Notes: a model not told the origin generated them from the letters alone. Shown: positions 1 to 7,458, counted from the first letter of the stretch. The stretch is 25,257 nt of DNA from an uncultured Flavonifractor sp. (GCA_910585415.1 CAJUDT010000027.1:1-25257); one strand, 5' to 3'. A program made the numbers and translations.

Positions 1-31
1 AAAACTACAAAATTTCTTCGGCGTTTTCTTA

Positions 32-44
32 CAATTTCAAATTG
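32..44. repeat. Short perfect palindrome at the break of the AAA gene
   Basis: CAATTT-C-AAATTG is a perfect dyad lying where the AAA reading frame ends. The surrounding bases also repeat GGCGTT and ACAATTTC twice within about 40 bases. It could mark a rearrangement scar or simply be AT-rich decay. Confidence 0.3.
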
Positions 45-441
45 GCGTTGACAATTTCTTGACCGGGACCCCATTGACATAAAAATCTGAGGAATGTCCG
101 TCAAAGGTCTCTGCCGCGCTGCCGCGCTTGGTGCTCCACTTTTCATAGTACGTGCGGCGCAGGGCAAGCTCACCCTGACCCGTCAGAAGAAGGGCCTCCA
201 CGGTGGTAATGGCGGTGTGGTCCCGAACCTGACCGGCCTTATCCAGAGGCTTAATCCCAAAGGTCCCGCTCCCATTACTGTTCTTGCCGAACAGCAGCCA
301 GGTAAAGGCGTCGAAAATGGTGGTCTTCCCGGCGGCATTGGTCCCGTATACGTTCAGGTTCCCGCCGTTCAAATCCAGATCCAAATGCCGGCGCCCCTTG
401 AAATTGTCCATCGTCAGCCGAAGAATTTTGATTTCCTGCAT
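37..441 (-). pseudogene. Truncated SbcC-like AAA family ATPase (N-terminal fragment)
   Basis: The minus-strand frame encodes 134 residues that open like phage and SbcC/Rad50-type AAA_23 ATPases: a beta strand leading to NFKG, then a Walker A (GTNAAGKTT) near residues 32-40, followed by the FDAFTWLLFGKN stretch seen in this family. Start ATG at 441 is supported by an upstream GGAAAGGAA. Family members normally run to several hundred residues with coiled coils and a C-terminal Walker B and signature motif. Here the frame stops right after GVPVKK, so the coiled coil and the second half of the ATPase site are missing. The last 36 bases of the window in this direction have stops in every frame I tried. 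I read it as the 5' remnant of a prophage recombination or repair ATPase. A sequencing frameshift near position 45 cannot be excluded, because the window ends there. Confidence 0.6.
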
Positions 442-492
442 CTTGACACATTCCTTTCCAGCCCCTATAATAGGGGTATCGTGGTTTGTTTT

Positions 493-533
493 GCCGCTTT
501 CCGGGATTGTCCTCCCGGGAGCGGCGCTTTTTA
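493..533. terminator. GC-rich hairpin with a plus-strand T tract
   Basis: Arms at 493-506 and 513-525 (GCCGCT...AGCGGC with TCCCGGGA inside, one bulge) form a stable hairpin followed by GCTTTTTA on the plus strand. It lies between the two minus-strand remnants. No intact plus-strand gene precedes it, so it may be a leftover or simply an intergenic stem for the minus transcript. Confidence 0.4.
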
Positions 534-992
534 TTGGTGCGCAACCGCCTCCGCCCGTGTAATGTAGTGGTGGATGCCTGTGGAGCAATCATTCCAGCGG
601 TCCAAATCAAAATCCGGGACCTCAACCATCTTTCCCACTTCATAGATAAAACTTGGGTCCCATTTACTGCTGGCCTTCGATACAGGATGATTCCCATCCA
701 CATCGGTAATGCTGACAACATAGGCTTTGCTGGCACGGCATTTTCGGCTGGTAGCCGAAGATCGCATTGCATCAGCTGGAATTTCAAGCTCTGCAATAAA
801 ACCGGAAGAGAGTTTTTTATAAGCGGTATACGCCCCTTTTTCTGGACATTGCAGTGCAAAAAAGGCGGTGCCAATAGATACAATCGCTGAATCAATATTC
901 TTGGCCCCGCTCAGGTTGGACCTTTCCCTGGCAGGCCGCTTTTCGACAGACTGAGAGCCAAGATTATAAGGTCTTGGCTCTGTTTTTTGCAA
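531..992 (-). pseudogene. DUF5758-type protein, C-terminal remnant (pentapeptide-repeat protein tail)
   Basis: The open frame encodes about 150 residues. From roughly residue 50 onward it matches what I know of the DUF5758 domain found at the end of phage pentapeptide-repeat proteins: CPEKG, YKK, RSSATSRKCRASKAYV, VGKMVEVPDFD and DRWNDCSTGIHHYITRAEAV. Just before it, NLSGAKNID looks like the last pentapeptide repeat. The first 20 or so residues of the frame are only the translation of a transcription terminator (955-987). The sole upstream start candidate is a TTG at 992 with no ribosome binding site. The native N-terminus, including the pentapeptide repeats, therefore seems to have been lost. 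Domain function is unknown; phage or prophage origin is inference from family distribution. Confidence 0.55.
955..987 (+). terminator. Rho-independent terminator without an upstream gene
   Basis: Perfect 9-bp stem, GAGCCAAGA (955-963) with TCTTGGCTC (972-980), then TGTTTTTT. It points rightward, but the DNA to its left is coded on the minus strand, so the gene it served appears to have been replaced. Confidence 0.75.
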
Positions 993-1043
993 CGTAACAA
1001 TGAATTTGATTCAATTCGTCCGATTCTGCCGGATAGGTTGTTG

Positions 1044-1072
1044 TTTACGTGCCCGGACGTTTGCGGTATAAT
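1044..1072 (+). promoter_or_regulatory. Promoter of the toxin-antitoxin pair
   Basis: TTTACG (1044-1049), 17-bp spacer, TATAAT (1067-1072). It lies 53 bases before the antitoxin start and just after the orphan terminator. Confidence 0.6.
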
Positions 1073-1124
1073 AGAGGCACAGCGAAGGAGTGGACCGACG
1101 CGAGCTGAAAGGAGGCGACCCCCG

Positions 1125-1346
1125 ATGAGTGAACGGGAGCAGGCCAAACAGATCATAGATCAGCTGCCTGATTACAAAATGGGAAATCTTCTGTTGTTCC
1201 TGCGCGGCATGTTGTTTGATGATGAAATTGAGGACGATTTGTTTTGTGAACAGCTTGCAATGAGGTATCTGCTTGATACCAGCCCAGACAAGCATGACAC
1301 GATTACCCTTGAAGAATTGGCCCACATGGAAGGCATTGACTTATGA
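1125..1346 (+). CDS. Antitoxin of a RelE/ParE-type toxin-antitoxin pair
   Basis: This 73-residue acidic protein begins at ATG 1125 behind AAAGGAGG; upstream in-frame codons lie over the promoter and are not used. The N-terminal EREQAKQIIDQLPDYKMGNLLLFLRGM segment, written here as a helix-rich start, resembles short clostridial antitoxins that sit before RelE-like toxins. The C-terminus (TITLEELAHMEGIDL) resembles the tail of those proteins, which wraps the toxin. Its last four bases overlap the next start as ATGA, giving translational coupling. In this family the antitoxin neutralises the mRNase-like toxin and the complex represses its own promoter; that role here is inferred from gene order and partner. 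Confidence 0.7.
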   Translation: MSEREQAKQIIDQLPDYKMGNLLLFLRGMLFDDEIEDDLFCEQLAMRYLLDTSPDKHDTITLEELAHMEGIDL

Positions 1347-1603
1347 GCTACACGATTCTCATTGAAAAGCCTGCCGAAAAATTTATTATGAGGCTTGCGA
1401 AGCCCGAAAAGGAACGGGTGTTAAGGGCAATCCATGAACTTCCCTACAAAGGGGATATCAAACCGCTCCAGGGCAAGGAAAGCCAAGGAATGCTGCGGCT
1501 TCGTGTGGGAACTTATCGCATCATTTATACCGTAGATAATGGGCGGCTTACCGTCCTTATCATCGACGCCGGAAACCGGGGTCAAATCTACAACCGATAT
1601 TAA
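1343..1603 (+). CDS. RelE/ParE family toxin
   Basis: The 86-residue basic protein has the compact RelE/ParE fold pattern: a first strand (YTILIEKPAEKFI), a helical segment around residues 12-35 including RLAKPEKERVLRAI, then LRVGTYRIIYTVDNGRLTVLIIDAGNR, the typical central strands with the conserved RxGxYRIIY signature and a C-terminal R...YNRY. RelE homologues cleave mRNA on the ribosome while ParE homologues poison gyrase; the sequence does not settle which. It overlaps the antitoxin stop and is followed by a strong terminator, so the two form a closed bicistronic unit. Length and key basic residues look intact, so it is probably functional. Confidence 0.85.
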   Translation: MSYTILIEKPAEKFIMRLAKPEKERVLRAIHELPYKGDIKPLQGKESQGMLRLRVGTYRIIYTVDNGRLTVLIIDAGNRGQIYNRY

Positions 1604-1609
1604 ACCAAG

Positions 1610-1643
1610 CCCCTGGAGAAACGACGCTCTCCAGGGGTTTTGT
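1610..1643 (+). terminator. Terminator of the toxin-antitoxin operon
   Basis: Perfect 10-bp stem CCCCTGGAGA (1610-1619) / TCTCCAGGGG (1628-1637) followed by TTTTGT. Confidence 0.85.
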
Positions 1644-1696
1644 CATAGCGCTTTATGGATTTTCCGCTTCGCTGCCCGTTCCGTTTTTTCGTTTCC

Positions 1697-1725
1697 TTGA
1701 CGGGGGCCGGTCCAACGTATATAAT
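1697..1725 (+). promoter_or_regulatory. Promoter of the racemase-like/dtd operon
   Basis: TTGACG (1697-1702), 17-bp spacer, TATAAT (1720-1725). It is very close to consensus, 38 bases before the start codon. Confidence 0.75.
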
Positions 1726-1763
1726 ATAGGGCATCTTATACAAAGAGAGAAGGGCGGCCCTCT

Positions 1764-2822
1764 ATGAAAGTGCTGGTCATTGAGCGGGAGGCGCTGAAAA
1801 ACAACATCTCCGTGATTAAAGAACGCGCCGCGGGGGCGTGTATTTACGCCGTCCTCACCGGAGACGGCTTCGGGGCGGGCATCGTGGAGCTGGCCAAGCT
1901 CCTGCGGGAGGAGGGAATCGGGCGCTTCGCCGTCTCCGAGCCCGCTGAGGCCGCCGCCCTGCGCAAGGCGGGGCTGGTGGAGGAAGAAATCCTCATGCTC
2001 CGCTGCACCACCGACCGGGAGGAACTTCAGCAGCTCCTGGACCTGAATGTGGTCTGTACCGTCGGCTCTGCCGACACCGGGATGGTCCTCAACGCCGTGG
2101 CCGGGGAGCGCTCCACCATTGCCGAGGCCCACATCCAAATTGACACCGGCATGGGCTTTGGCGGCTTCCTGGCCGGGGAGCCGGAGCGGATTCTCTCCGC
2201 CTACCGCAGCCTCCCCAACGTGGCCCTTTCGGGCATTTACACCCAGCTCCACGCGGGCAAGGGGAGCGACACCGGACAGCTGGAGCAGTTCCGTCAGGTG
2301 GTGGAGTCCATCCACGCCGCCGGGTTTGAGACGGGCACCGTCCACGCGGCGGGCTCCTACGCCCTGCTCCACTGGGAGGAAGCCCTTTTGGACGGGGTGC
2401 GGGCGGGCTCGGCCCTTATGGGGCGCTGCCGCCGGACACGGGGGGATGGTCTGCTCCGGGTGGGGTATGGAGAGGTCGGCATTGAGGAAACCCGCTGGCT
2501 TCCCAAGGGGCACACCGTTGGAAACGGACCCCTGGCCACCCTCAAGCGGCCCACGCGGGTGGCCGTGCTGCCGGTGGGCTTTCAGAACGGCTTCACCGTG
2601 GGGCGGAGCCGGGACCCGGGGCTCTGGGCCGCGCTGCGCCGGTGGCGCAACGGGCGGAACGTCACCGTACGCATCAACGGCCAGCGGGCCAAGGTCATCG
2701 GCCGGGTGGGCTCCATTGAGACCATTGTGGACGTGACCGATTTGAATTGCTCCGCGGGAGACGTGGCCGTATTTGATTTGGACCCGGTATACGCCAAGGG
2801 CTTTGTCCGAAATTACCGTTAA
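1764..2822 (+). CDS. Alanine-racemase-fold protein lacking catalytic residues
   Basis: The 352-residue protein has the layout of fold-type III alanine racemases: an N-terminal TIM-barrel (about residues 1-220) and a C-terminal beta domain (about 230-350). The family's PLP-lysine segment (normally AVVKANAYGHG-like) reads AVLTGDGFGAG here, so the Schiff-base lysine is Thr32. In the C-terminal domain the SYG motif that supplies the catalytic tyrosine reads VGNG, and the following GYADG reads GFQNG. The substrate-pocket pattern IDTGMGFGGF and barrel elements such as YTQLHAGKGS remain. It is therefore unlikely to racemise alanine. A scaffold, binding or regulatory role is possible. Start ATG 1764 has AGAAGG upstream. 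dtd follows after 26 bases, so the two are probably cotranscribed and both relate to D-amino acids. Confidence 0.75.
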   Translation: MKVLVIEREALKNNISVIKERAAGACIYAVLTGDGFGAGIVELAKLLREEGIGRFAVSEPAEAAALRKAGLVEEEILMLRCTTDREELQQLLDLNVVCTVGSADTGMVLNAVAGERSTIAEAHIQIDTGMGFGGFLAGEPERILSAYRSLPNVALSGIYTQLHAGKGSDTGQLEQFRQVVESIHAAGFETGTVHAAGSYALLHWEEALLDGVRAGSALMGRCRRTRGDGLLRVGYGEVGIEETRWLPKGHTVGNGPLATLKRPTRVAVLPVGFQNGFTVGRSRDPGLWAALRRWRNGRNVTVRINGQRAKVIGRVGSIETIVDVTDLNCSAGDVAVFDLDPVYAKGFVRNYR

Positions 2823-2848
2823 TTACCGCTGAAAGGCAGGACTACCAC

Positions 2849-3292
2849 ATGAGAGCAGTTGTCACCCGCGTGAAACACGCCAAGGTCACCATTGACGGAG
2901 CCGTGAACGGAGAAATTGAACAGGGCTTTCTGGTCCTCCTGGGGGTGGGCCCCCAGGACACCCAGGCCCAGGCCGACAAGATGGCCGACAAAATCTGCGG
3001 CCTGCGGATTTTCGAGGACGAGAACGAAAAAATGAACCTGAACCTGGAGGCGGTGGGCGGGAGCCTGCTGGTGGTCAGCCAGTTCACCCTGTACGCCGAC
3101 ACCAAGTCCCGCCGCCCCGGCTTCACCGGCGCGGCCAAGCCGGAGATTGCCATTCCCCTCTATGAGCATTTTATGGAGGAATGCCGCCGCCGGGGGTTCC
3201 CGGTGGAGCACGGGGAATTTGGCGCCGATATGCAGGTCTACTCCCAGAACGACGGCCCGGTGACCATCTGGCTGGACACCGACGCCATGTGA
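2849..3292 (+). CDS. dtd: D-aminoacyl-tRNA deacylase
   Basis: DTD hydrolyses D-aminoacyl-tRNA (and Gly-tRNA-Ala) in the cytoplasm, recycling tRNA mischarged with D-amino acids. The 147-residue product matches the usual length. It has the N-terminal MRAVVTRVKHAKVTIDG strand pattern, the SQFTLYAD motif at about residues 77-84 and the NDGPVT motif at about residues 134-139, which supplies the Gly-cisPro chiral-proofreading loop. GFTGAAKPE lies between them as in intact enzymes. The gene sits 26 bases after the racemase-like gene and is followed by a strong terminator, making it the second gene of a two-gene operon. No anomaly is visible. Confidence 0.95.
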   Translation: MRAVVTRVKHAKVTIDGAVNGEIEQGFLVLLGVGPQDTQAQADKMADKICGLRIFEDENEKMNLNLEAVGGSLLVVSQFTLYADTKSRRPGFTGAAKPEIAIPLYEHFMEECRRRGFPVEHGEFGADMQVYSQNDGPVTIWLDTDAM

Positions 3293-3304
3293 GCCGGAAA
3301 AACG

Positions 3305-3350
3305 CGTCCATATGTCCACAGTTCGCGGACATATGGACGTTGTTTTTGTT
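3305..3350 (+). terminator. Terminator after dtd
   Basis: Perfect 13-bp stem (3305-3317 with 3327-3339, arms reading CGTCCATATGTCC and its complement), 9-base loop, then TTGTTTTTGTT. Confidence 0.9.
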
Positions 3351-3365
3351 TGGCCCGGAAATAGC

Positions 3366-3394
3366 TTGACTTTTTGGATACTTTGTGCAATGAT
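3366..3394 (+). promoter_or_regulatory. Possible promoter of the first C69 peptidase gene
   Basis: TTGACT (3366-3371) with a 17-bp spacer to AATGAT (3389-3394). The -10 is weak. A similar GCAATGAT lies in the leader of the second peptidase gene. Confidence 0.4.
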
Positions 3395-3462
3395 GGCAGG
3401 GCAAGGGTGAAACGGGACACAAGAACCGTTCACTATCACAAAAAAGGAGAGGCGATTTCACT

Positions 3463-5172
3463 ATGAAAAAGACCCTGCGGATTCTGTCTGTGCTCCTGGC
3501 GGGCACAATGCTCCTGAGCACCAGCGCACTGGCCTGTACCGGCGTCTATGTTGGCAAGGACGTCAGCGACCAGGGCACCTATCTGCTGGCCCGCAGCGAG
3601 GACCAGGGACAGAGCGACTACAACAAGATGTTTTTGGTCCAGCCCCGGGTGGACAACGTCCCCGGCCGGTTCATCGAGGACACCGCCACCGGCTTCAAGA
3701 TTCCTCTGCCTGACACCACCTGGCAGTACACTTACGTACCCGACTACACCCGGGGCGACGACGGCATGTACCCCGGCTCCTGCACCAACGAGCACGGCGT
3801 GAGCATCACCGGCACCGTCTCCACCTCCACCTGCGAGAAGTGGGAGGAAGCCGACCCCTTCATCGAGCCCGGCCTGCGGGAGGCCATTCTCCCCGCCGCC
3901 GTGGCCGCCGTGGCCACCTCCGCCCGCAACGCCGTGGACGTGCTTTTGGGCTATGTGGACGAGTACGGCTCCGAAGAGGGCAACACCGTCATGATCTGCG
4001 ACCAGAACGAGGCCTGGTTCGTGGAGATTTACAGCGGCCATCACTACTGCGCCATGAAGATGCCCGACGATCAGGTCGCCGTATTCGGCAACCACAACAT
4101 GATCGGTCTGGTGGACCCCAAGGCCACCCCCGAGGACGGCTACATCTACTCCGAGGGCCTGTTCGAGCTCATTGACGAGCTGGATTTGGCCGTCAAGGAG
4201 GGCGAGCTCTACCACCTGGCCAAGAGCGTTACCGGGAACACCCGTGAGCCCTACAACAACATGCGCAACTGGGGCGGCATGAAGCTGCTGGCCCCCTCTC
4301 TGGCGGGGGATACTTATGACAACGACAACTTCTACCCCCTGTTCTACGCCCCCGATGAGAAGGTGAGCGTACTGGATGTGATGGACATCTACCGCTACCG
4401 CTACGAGGACACCCCCATCGACGTGAACCTGGAGGGCCAGGAGGGCAACCGGGTCATTTCCACCACCAATTCCTCTCAGATTCACATTCTCCAGACCTTC
4501 TCCGACTGGCCCGTCCAGTGCTCCGCCATCAACTGGATTGCCCTGGGCAACGGTGAGCACACCGTCTTTGTCCCCTTCTTCTCCGGCATCACCGACACCG
4601 CCGAGGCCTACAAGGTGGACGGGGACACCTACAATCCCCAGGGCGCTTACTGGATGTTCAAGCGGCTGTGCACCCTGGGCCAGCTGGACCGCGACCTGTA
4701 CGGCAACGGCGTGCGGGCCTTCTGGAAGCAGCAGGAGGCCCTGATGTACCAGCAGATGCTGGACGCCGCCCCCACCATGCTGGCCAAGTACGCCGAGAGC
4801 CGCGAGGCCGGGGCCGCCTACGTCACCGGTCTGGGCATTCAGATGTCCGAGTGGGAGATGAAGCTGTCCAACAACCTGTATCAGAAGCTGCTGACCTGCG
4901 TGACCCACAACATCAACCGCCGGACCGACCGCATTGAGACCTTCCTCCCCGACGTGCCCCTGCGTCAGATTGCCGAGAGCAAGGGGTATACCGTCACCTG
5001 GAACGCCGCAGACGGCTCCACCACCATCACCAAGGGCGCGGCGAGCTACACCATCACCCCCGAGGAATACACCTGCAAGGTGGCCGGTGGCGAGGATATT
5101 GAACTGACCCACTACGCCTACGTCAACGATGGCGTGACCTACATCCCCATGGATTTTGCCGATACTCTCTAA
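3463..5172 (+). CDS. Secreted C69 family dipeptidase with C-terminal copper-amine-oxidase-like domain
   Basis: The 569-residue product starts with a clear signal peptide (MKKTLRIL, hydrophobic core, ALA cleavage site) directly followed by Cys25. In family C69 (PepD-type Ntn-hydrolases) an N-terminal Cys released by processing is the nucleophile, so the signal cleavage itself would expose it. CTGVYVGKD, ARSED, the SCTNEHGVSITGT region and the EIYSGHHYCAMKMPDD region fit the peptidase body, about residues 25-480. Residues 494-569 (LRQIAESKGYTVTWNAADG onward) match the copper amine oxidase N-terminal-like domain often attached to clostridial secreted proteins, probably for wall or polymer contact. 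Start ATG 3463 has AAAGGAGAGG upstream. A paralogue follows at 5755. Expected role: extracellular dipeptide cleavage; substrate unknown. Confidence 0.85.
   Translation: MKKTLRILSVLLAGTMLLSTSALACTGVYVGKDVSDQGTYLLARSEDQGQSDYNKMFLVQPRVDNVPGRFIEDTATGFKIPLPDTTWQYTYVPDYTRGDDGMYPGSCTNEHGVSITGTVSTSTCEKWEEADPFIEPGLREAILPAAVAAVATSARNAVDVLLGYVDEYGSEEGNTVMICDQNEAWFVEIYSGHHYCAMKMPDDQVAVFGNHNMIGLVDPKATPEDGYIYSEGLFELIDELDLAVKEGELYHLAKSVTGNTREPYNNMRNWGGMKLLAPSLAGDTYDNDNFYPLFYAPDEKVSVLDVMDIYRYRYEDTPIDVNLEGQEGNRVISTTNSSQIHILQTFSDWPVQCSAINWIALGNGEHTVFVPFFSGITDTAEAYKVDGDTYNPQGAYWMFKRLCTLGQLDRDLYGNGVRAFWKQQEALMYQQMLDAAPTMLAKYAESREAGAAYVTGLGIQMSEWEMKLSNNLYQKLLTCVTHNINRRTDRIETFLPDVPLRQIAESKGYTVTWNAADGSTTITKGAASYTITPEEYTCKVAGGEDIELTHYAYVNDGVTYIPMDFADTL
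4938..5165 (+). repeat. 228-bp exact repeat, copy 1 (3' end of first C69 gene)
   Basis: Identical base for base to 7224-7451. It encodes the copper-amine-oxidase-like domain. Similarity continues with few changes through the terminator. Confidence 0.9.
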
Positions 5173-5190
5173 AAACCGTTCTCTTTTCCA

Positions 5191-5231
5191 GCGCCCGTCT
5201 GCCCACTCTGCGGCAGGCGGGCGCTTATTTT
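5191..5231 (+). terminator. Terminator of the first C69 peptidase gene
   Basis: 13-bp stem (5191-5203 with 5212-5224) containing one G-T pair, then TTATTTT. The same hairpin follows the paralogue at 7478, where the G-T pair is an A-T pair. Confidence 0.85.
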
Positions 5232-5456
5232 CTAAGGGGTGAGGCCATAGAGATACAAAAAGCATATATTCATTTTTGATCAGTAGACCATTTTTAGATA
5301 ATATATATCTAATTTCTTGCATTTAATAGCATTTGTGCAAATAATATTTCTAAAATGGCGCAAATAAGCTGCTATATATTTCTCATTTCTACTAGTATCC
5401 CCTTTATTTTTATAAAATTGGTATGATAATATTTCTACCTTATCTGTAAAAATATC

Positions 5457-5485
5457 TTTACATATCTACTTTGCAATGATATTAT
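5457..5485 (+). promoter_or_regulatory. Likely promoter of the second C69 gene
   Basis: TTTACA (5457-5462), 17-bp spacer, TATTAT (5480-5485). If used, transcription would begin near 5492 and leave a leader of about 260 bases. Confidence 0.45.
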
Positions 5486-5503
5486 ACCGATATAGGGAAG
5501 GTG

Positions 5504-5585
5504 TACAAGTATTTTTGCCGTTACCCGCCTATTTCTCATGGAATAAACAAAAATAACAGGTAATTTTGCTAGAAAAATACTTGTA
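5504..5585. repeat. 13-bp perfect inverted repeat, 56-base spacing
   Basis: TACAAGTATTTTT (5504-5516) is exactly repeated in reverse complement at 5573-5585. It could be a pair of operator half-sites or the base of a leader hairpin. Confidence 0.7.
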
Positions 5586-5601
5586 TATCCCTTGTAGTCT
5601 T

Positions 5602-5681
5602 GATTCTACAGAAAAACCTCGGAAAGAATGGTATTAAAACTGTTTTATCTGAGATGTACAAATTTGCTTTTCTGTAGATTC
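5602..5681. repeat. Second inverted repeat in the leader
   Basis: GATTCTACAGAAAA (5602-5615) pairs with 5668-5681 with one mismatch. It lies directly after the first inverted repeat, giving two stacked dyads before the start codon. Confidence 0.55.
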
Positions 5682-5754
5682 CTGCGCTTCCGGCCTGGGC
5701 TGTCCCGATTTCCAGCAAGACGAGTGGTATCAAATTTGATGGGAGGAAAAATCT

Positions 5755-7458
5755 ATGAAAAAAACGGTGCGATTTTTTACGGCTTTTATGGCGGTCATTT
5801 TGCTGTTGGGGAGTGTCAGCGCCTCAGCCTGTACCGGCGTATATGTTGGCAAGGAGGCCAGCGACCAGGGCACCATTATCATCGCCCGCAGTGAGGACCA
5901 GGCGTGGGGCGACGTAAACAAGCGCTACATGGTACAGGAGCGGGTAGAGAATGTTCCGAACCGGTATATCGAAGATAAAGAGACTGGTTTCCGCCTGCCC
6001 CTTCCGGCAACTACATATAAATACACCTATACACCCGACTATACACAGGGCGGCGGGATGTACCCCGCAATGTGCTCCAACGAGTATGGCGTAAATGTCA
6101 GCGCAACCGTTTCCACCTCTCCATGCGAAAAGCTGGAGACAGCCGACCCCTTTGTGGAAGCTGGTATCGCAGAGGCCACCATGGCCACCGGTATAGGTGC
6201 GGTATCCAAGTCCGCCCGGGAGGCTGTGGAGGTGTTGATAAACTATATTGACACCTATGGCGCCAGCCAGGGCAACACGGTTATGATGAGCGACCAGAAT
6301 GAAGCCTGGATTGTGGAGATTTACAGCGGCCACCACTACTGTGCCATGAGAATGCCCGACGACATGGTGGCGGTGTTCGGCAACCACAATATGATTGGTC
6401 TGGTAGACCCCAAAGCAACACCAGAGGACGGCTATTTCTATTCCGACGGACTGTTTGGCCTGCTGGACAGCACGGGACTGGCCGTAAAAGAGGGAGAACT
6501 CTATCACCTGGCTAAAAGTGTGGACGAGAATGCGCGCCAGCCCTATAACAATATGCGCAACTGGGCAGGTATGCGTCTGTTAGCGCCCTCCCAGGCGGGC
6601 GAATACAACGGCGACGCCTTTTATCCCTTATTCTACAAACCAGACCAAGCCGTAAGTGTTCTTACTGTAATGGATATCTTCCGCAACCGCCTGGAAGGCA
6701 CTCCCCTTGACGTGACCCTGGCAGGACAGGAGGGCAACCGCGTCATTGGCACGCAAAAATCCTCTCAAATCCACATCCTCCAGTCCTTCCCCGATTGGCC
6801 CGCCTCCTGCAGCTCAATCACCTGGTTGTGTCTGGGCAATGCGGAACACTCGGTTTTCATCCCCTCCTTTTCCGGCATAACGGATACGGCCAGCGCCTAT
6901 AAGGTAGACGGGGATACCTATGACGAAACCGGCGCTTTTTGGAAGTGCAAGCGTATCTGCACCCTGGCCGAACAGGACCGGCTGGTATACAGCCAGGGCG
7001 TGCGTGATTTTTGGAAACAGCAGGAGGGGCTGATGTATCAGGAGATGCTGGAGGCCGCCCCTGTCATGCTCCAGCAGTACGCAGCTGGCCGTCAAGCTGG
7101 AGAGGACTACGTCACGGCTTTGGGCATCCGTATGGCCGAGCGCACGTTCCGCTATTCAGACAACCTCTATCGCAAGCTGACCACCGCTTTAATCCACAAC
7201 ACAGGATTGGGCCGCACCCCGGTGACCTTCCTCCCCGACGTGCCCCTGCGTCAGATTGCCGAGAGCAAGGGGTATACCGTCACCTGGAACGCCGCAGACG
7301 GCTCCACCACCATCACCAAGGGCGCGGCGAGCTACACCATCACCCCCGAGGAATACACCTGCAAGGTGGCCGGTGGCGAGGATATTGAACTGACCCACTA
7401 CGCCTACGTCAACGATGGCGTGACCTACATCCCCATGGATTTTGCCGATACCCTCTAA
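5755..7458 (+). CDS. Secreted C69 family dipeptidase, paralogue with C-terminal copper-amine-oxidase-like domain
   Basis: The 567-residue product is a full-length paralogue of the gene at 3463. It has a signal peptide ending SASA and Cys26 as predicted N-terminal nucleophile, then the same CTGVYVGK, ARSED and EIYSGHHYCAMRMPDD segments. Residues 492-567 form the same copper-amine-oxidase-like domain. Codon choice in the peptidase body is visibly more AT-rich than in the first copy, yet the last 228 coding bases (7224-7451) are identical to 4938-5165. That contrast points to recent gene conversion of the 3' end. RBS GGGAGGA precedes ATG 5755. The long AT-rich leader suggests regulation different from copy one. 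The enzymatic role is inferred from the family; paralogues may differ in substrate. Confidence 0.85.
   Translation: MKKTVRFFTAFMAVILLLGSVSASACTGVYVGKEASDQGTIIIARSEDQAWGDVNKRYMVQERVENVPNRYIEDKETGFRLPLPATTYKYTYTPDYTQGGGMYPAMCSNEYGVNVSATVSTSPCEKLETADPFVEAGIAEATMATGIGAVSKSAREAVEVLINYIDTYGASQGNTVMMSDQNEAWIVEIYSGHHYCAMRMPDDMVAVFGNHNMIGLVDPKATPEDGYFYSDGLFGLLDSTGLAVKEGELYHLAKSVDENARQPYNNMRNWAGMRLLAPSQAGEYNGDAFYPLFYKPDQAVSVLTVMDIFRNRLEGTPLDVTLAGQEGNRVIGTQKSSQIHILQSFPDWPASCSSITWLCLGNAEHSVFIPSFSGITDTASAYKVDGDTYDETGAFWKCKRICTLAEQDRLVYSQGVRDFWKQQEGLMYQEMLEAAPVMLQQYAAGRQAGEDYVTALGIRMAERTFRYSDNLYRKLTTALIHNTGLGRTPVTFLPDVPLRQIAESKGYTVTWNAADGSTTITKGAASYTITPEEYTCKVAGGEDIELTHYAYVNDGVTYIPMDFADTL
7224..7451 (+). 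repeat. 228-bp exact repeat, copy 2 (3' end of second C69 gene)
   Basis: Identical to 4938-5165 at an offset of 2286 bases. The upstream coding parts of the two genes differ markedly. Confidence 0.9.

Larger units (their letters stand above)
5232..5754 (+). promoter_or_regulatory. AT-rich intergenic leader of the second C69 gene
   Basis: This 520-base non-coding stretch is conspicuously AT-rich against its GC-rich surroundings. It contains a likely promoter (5457-5485), a 13-bp perfect inverted repeat (5504-5516 / 5573-5585) and a second near-perfect inverted repeat (5602-5615 / 5668-5681), all before the ribosome binding site GGGAGGA at about 5740. I see no credible small gene in it. The layout suggests a long structured 5' leader or a multi-site operator controlling the downstream peptidase. 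Confidence 0.5.

Noticed and set aside
3436..5322. Long minus-strand open frame opposite the first C69 gene
   Set aside because: Gly/Val/His-rich low-complexity translation typical of the antisense of GC-rich codons, with no RBS; the plus strand encodes a full recognised protein.
5232..5754. Small genes or riboswitch in the AT-rich leader
   Set aside because: No frame with an RBS and sensible composition; the inverted repeats do not match a riboswitch class that I can recognise.
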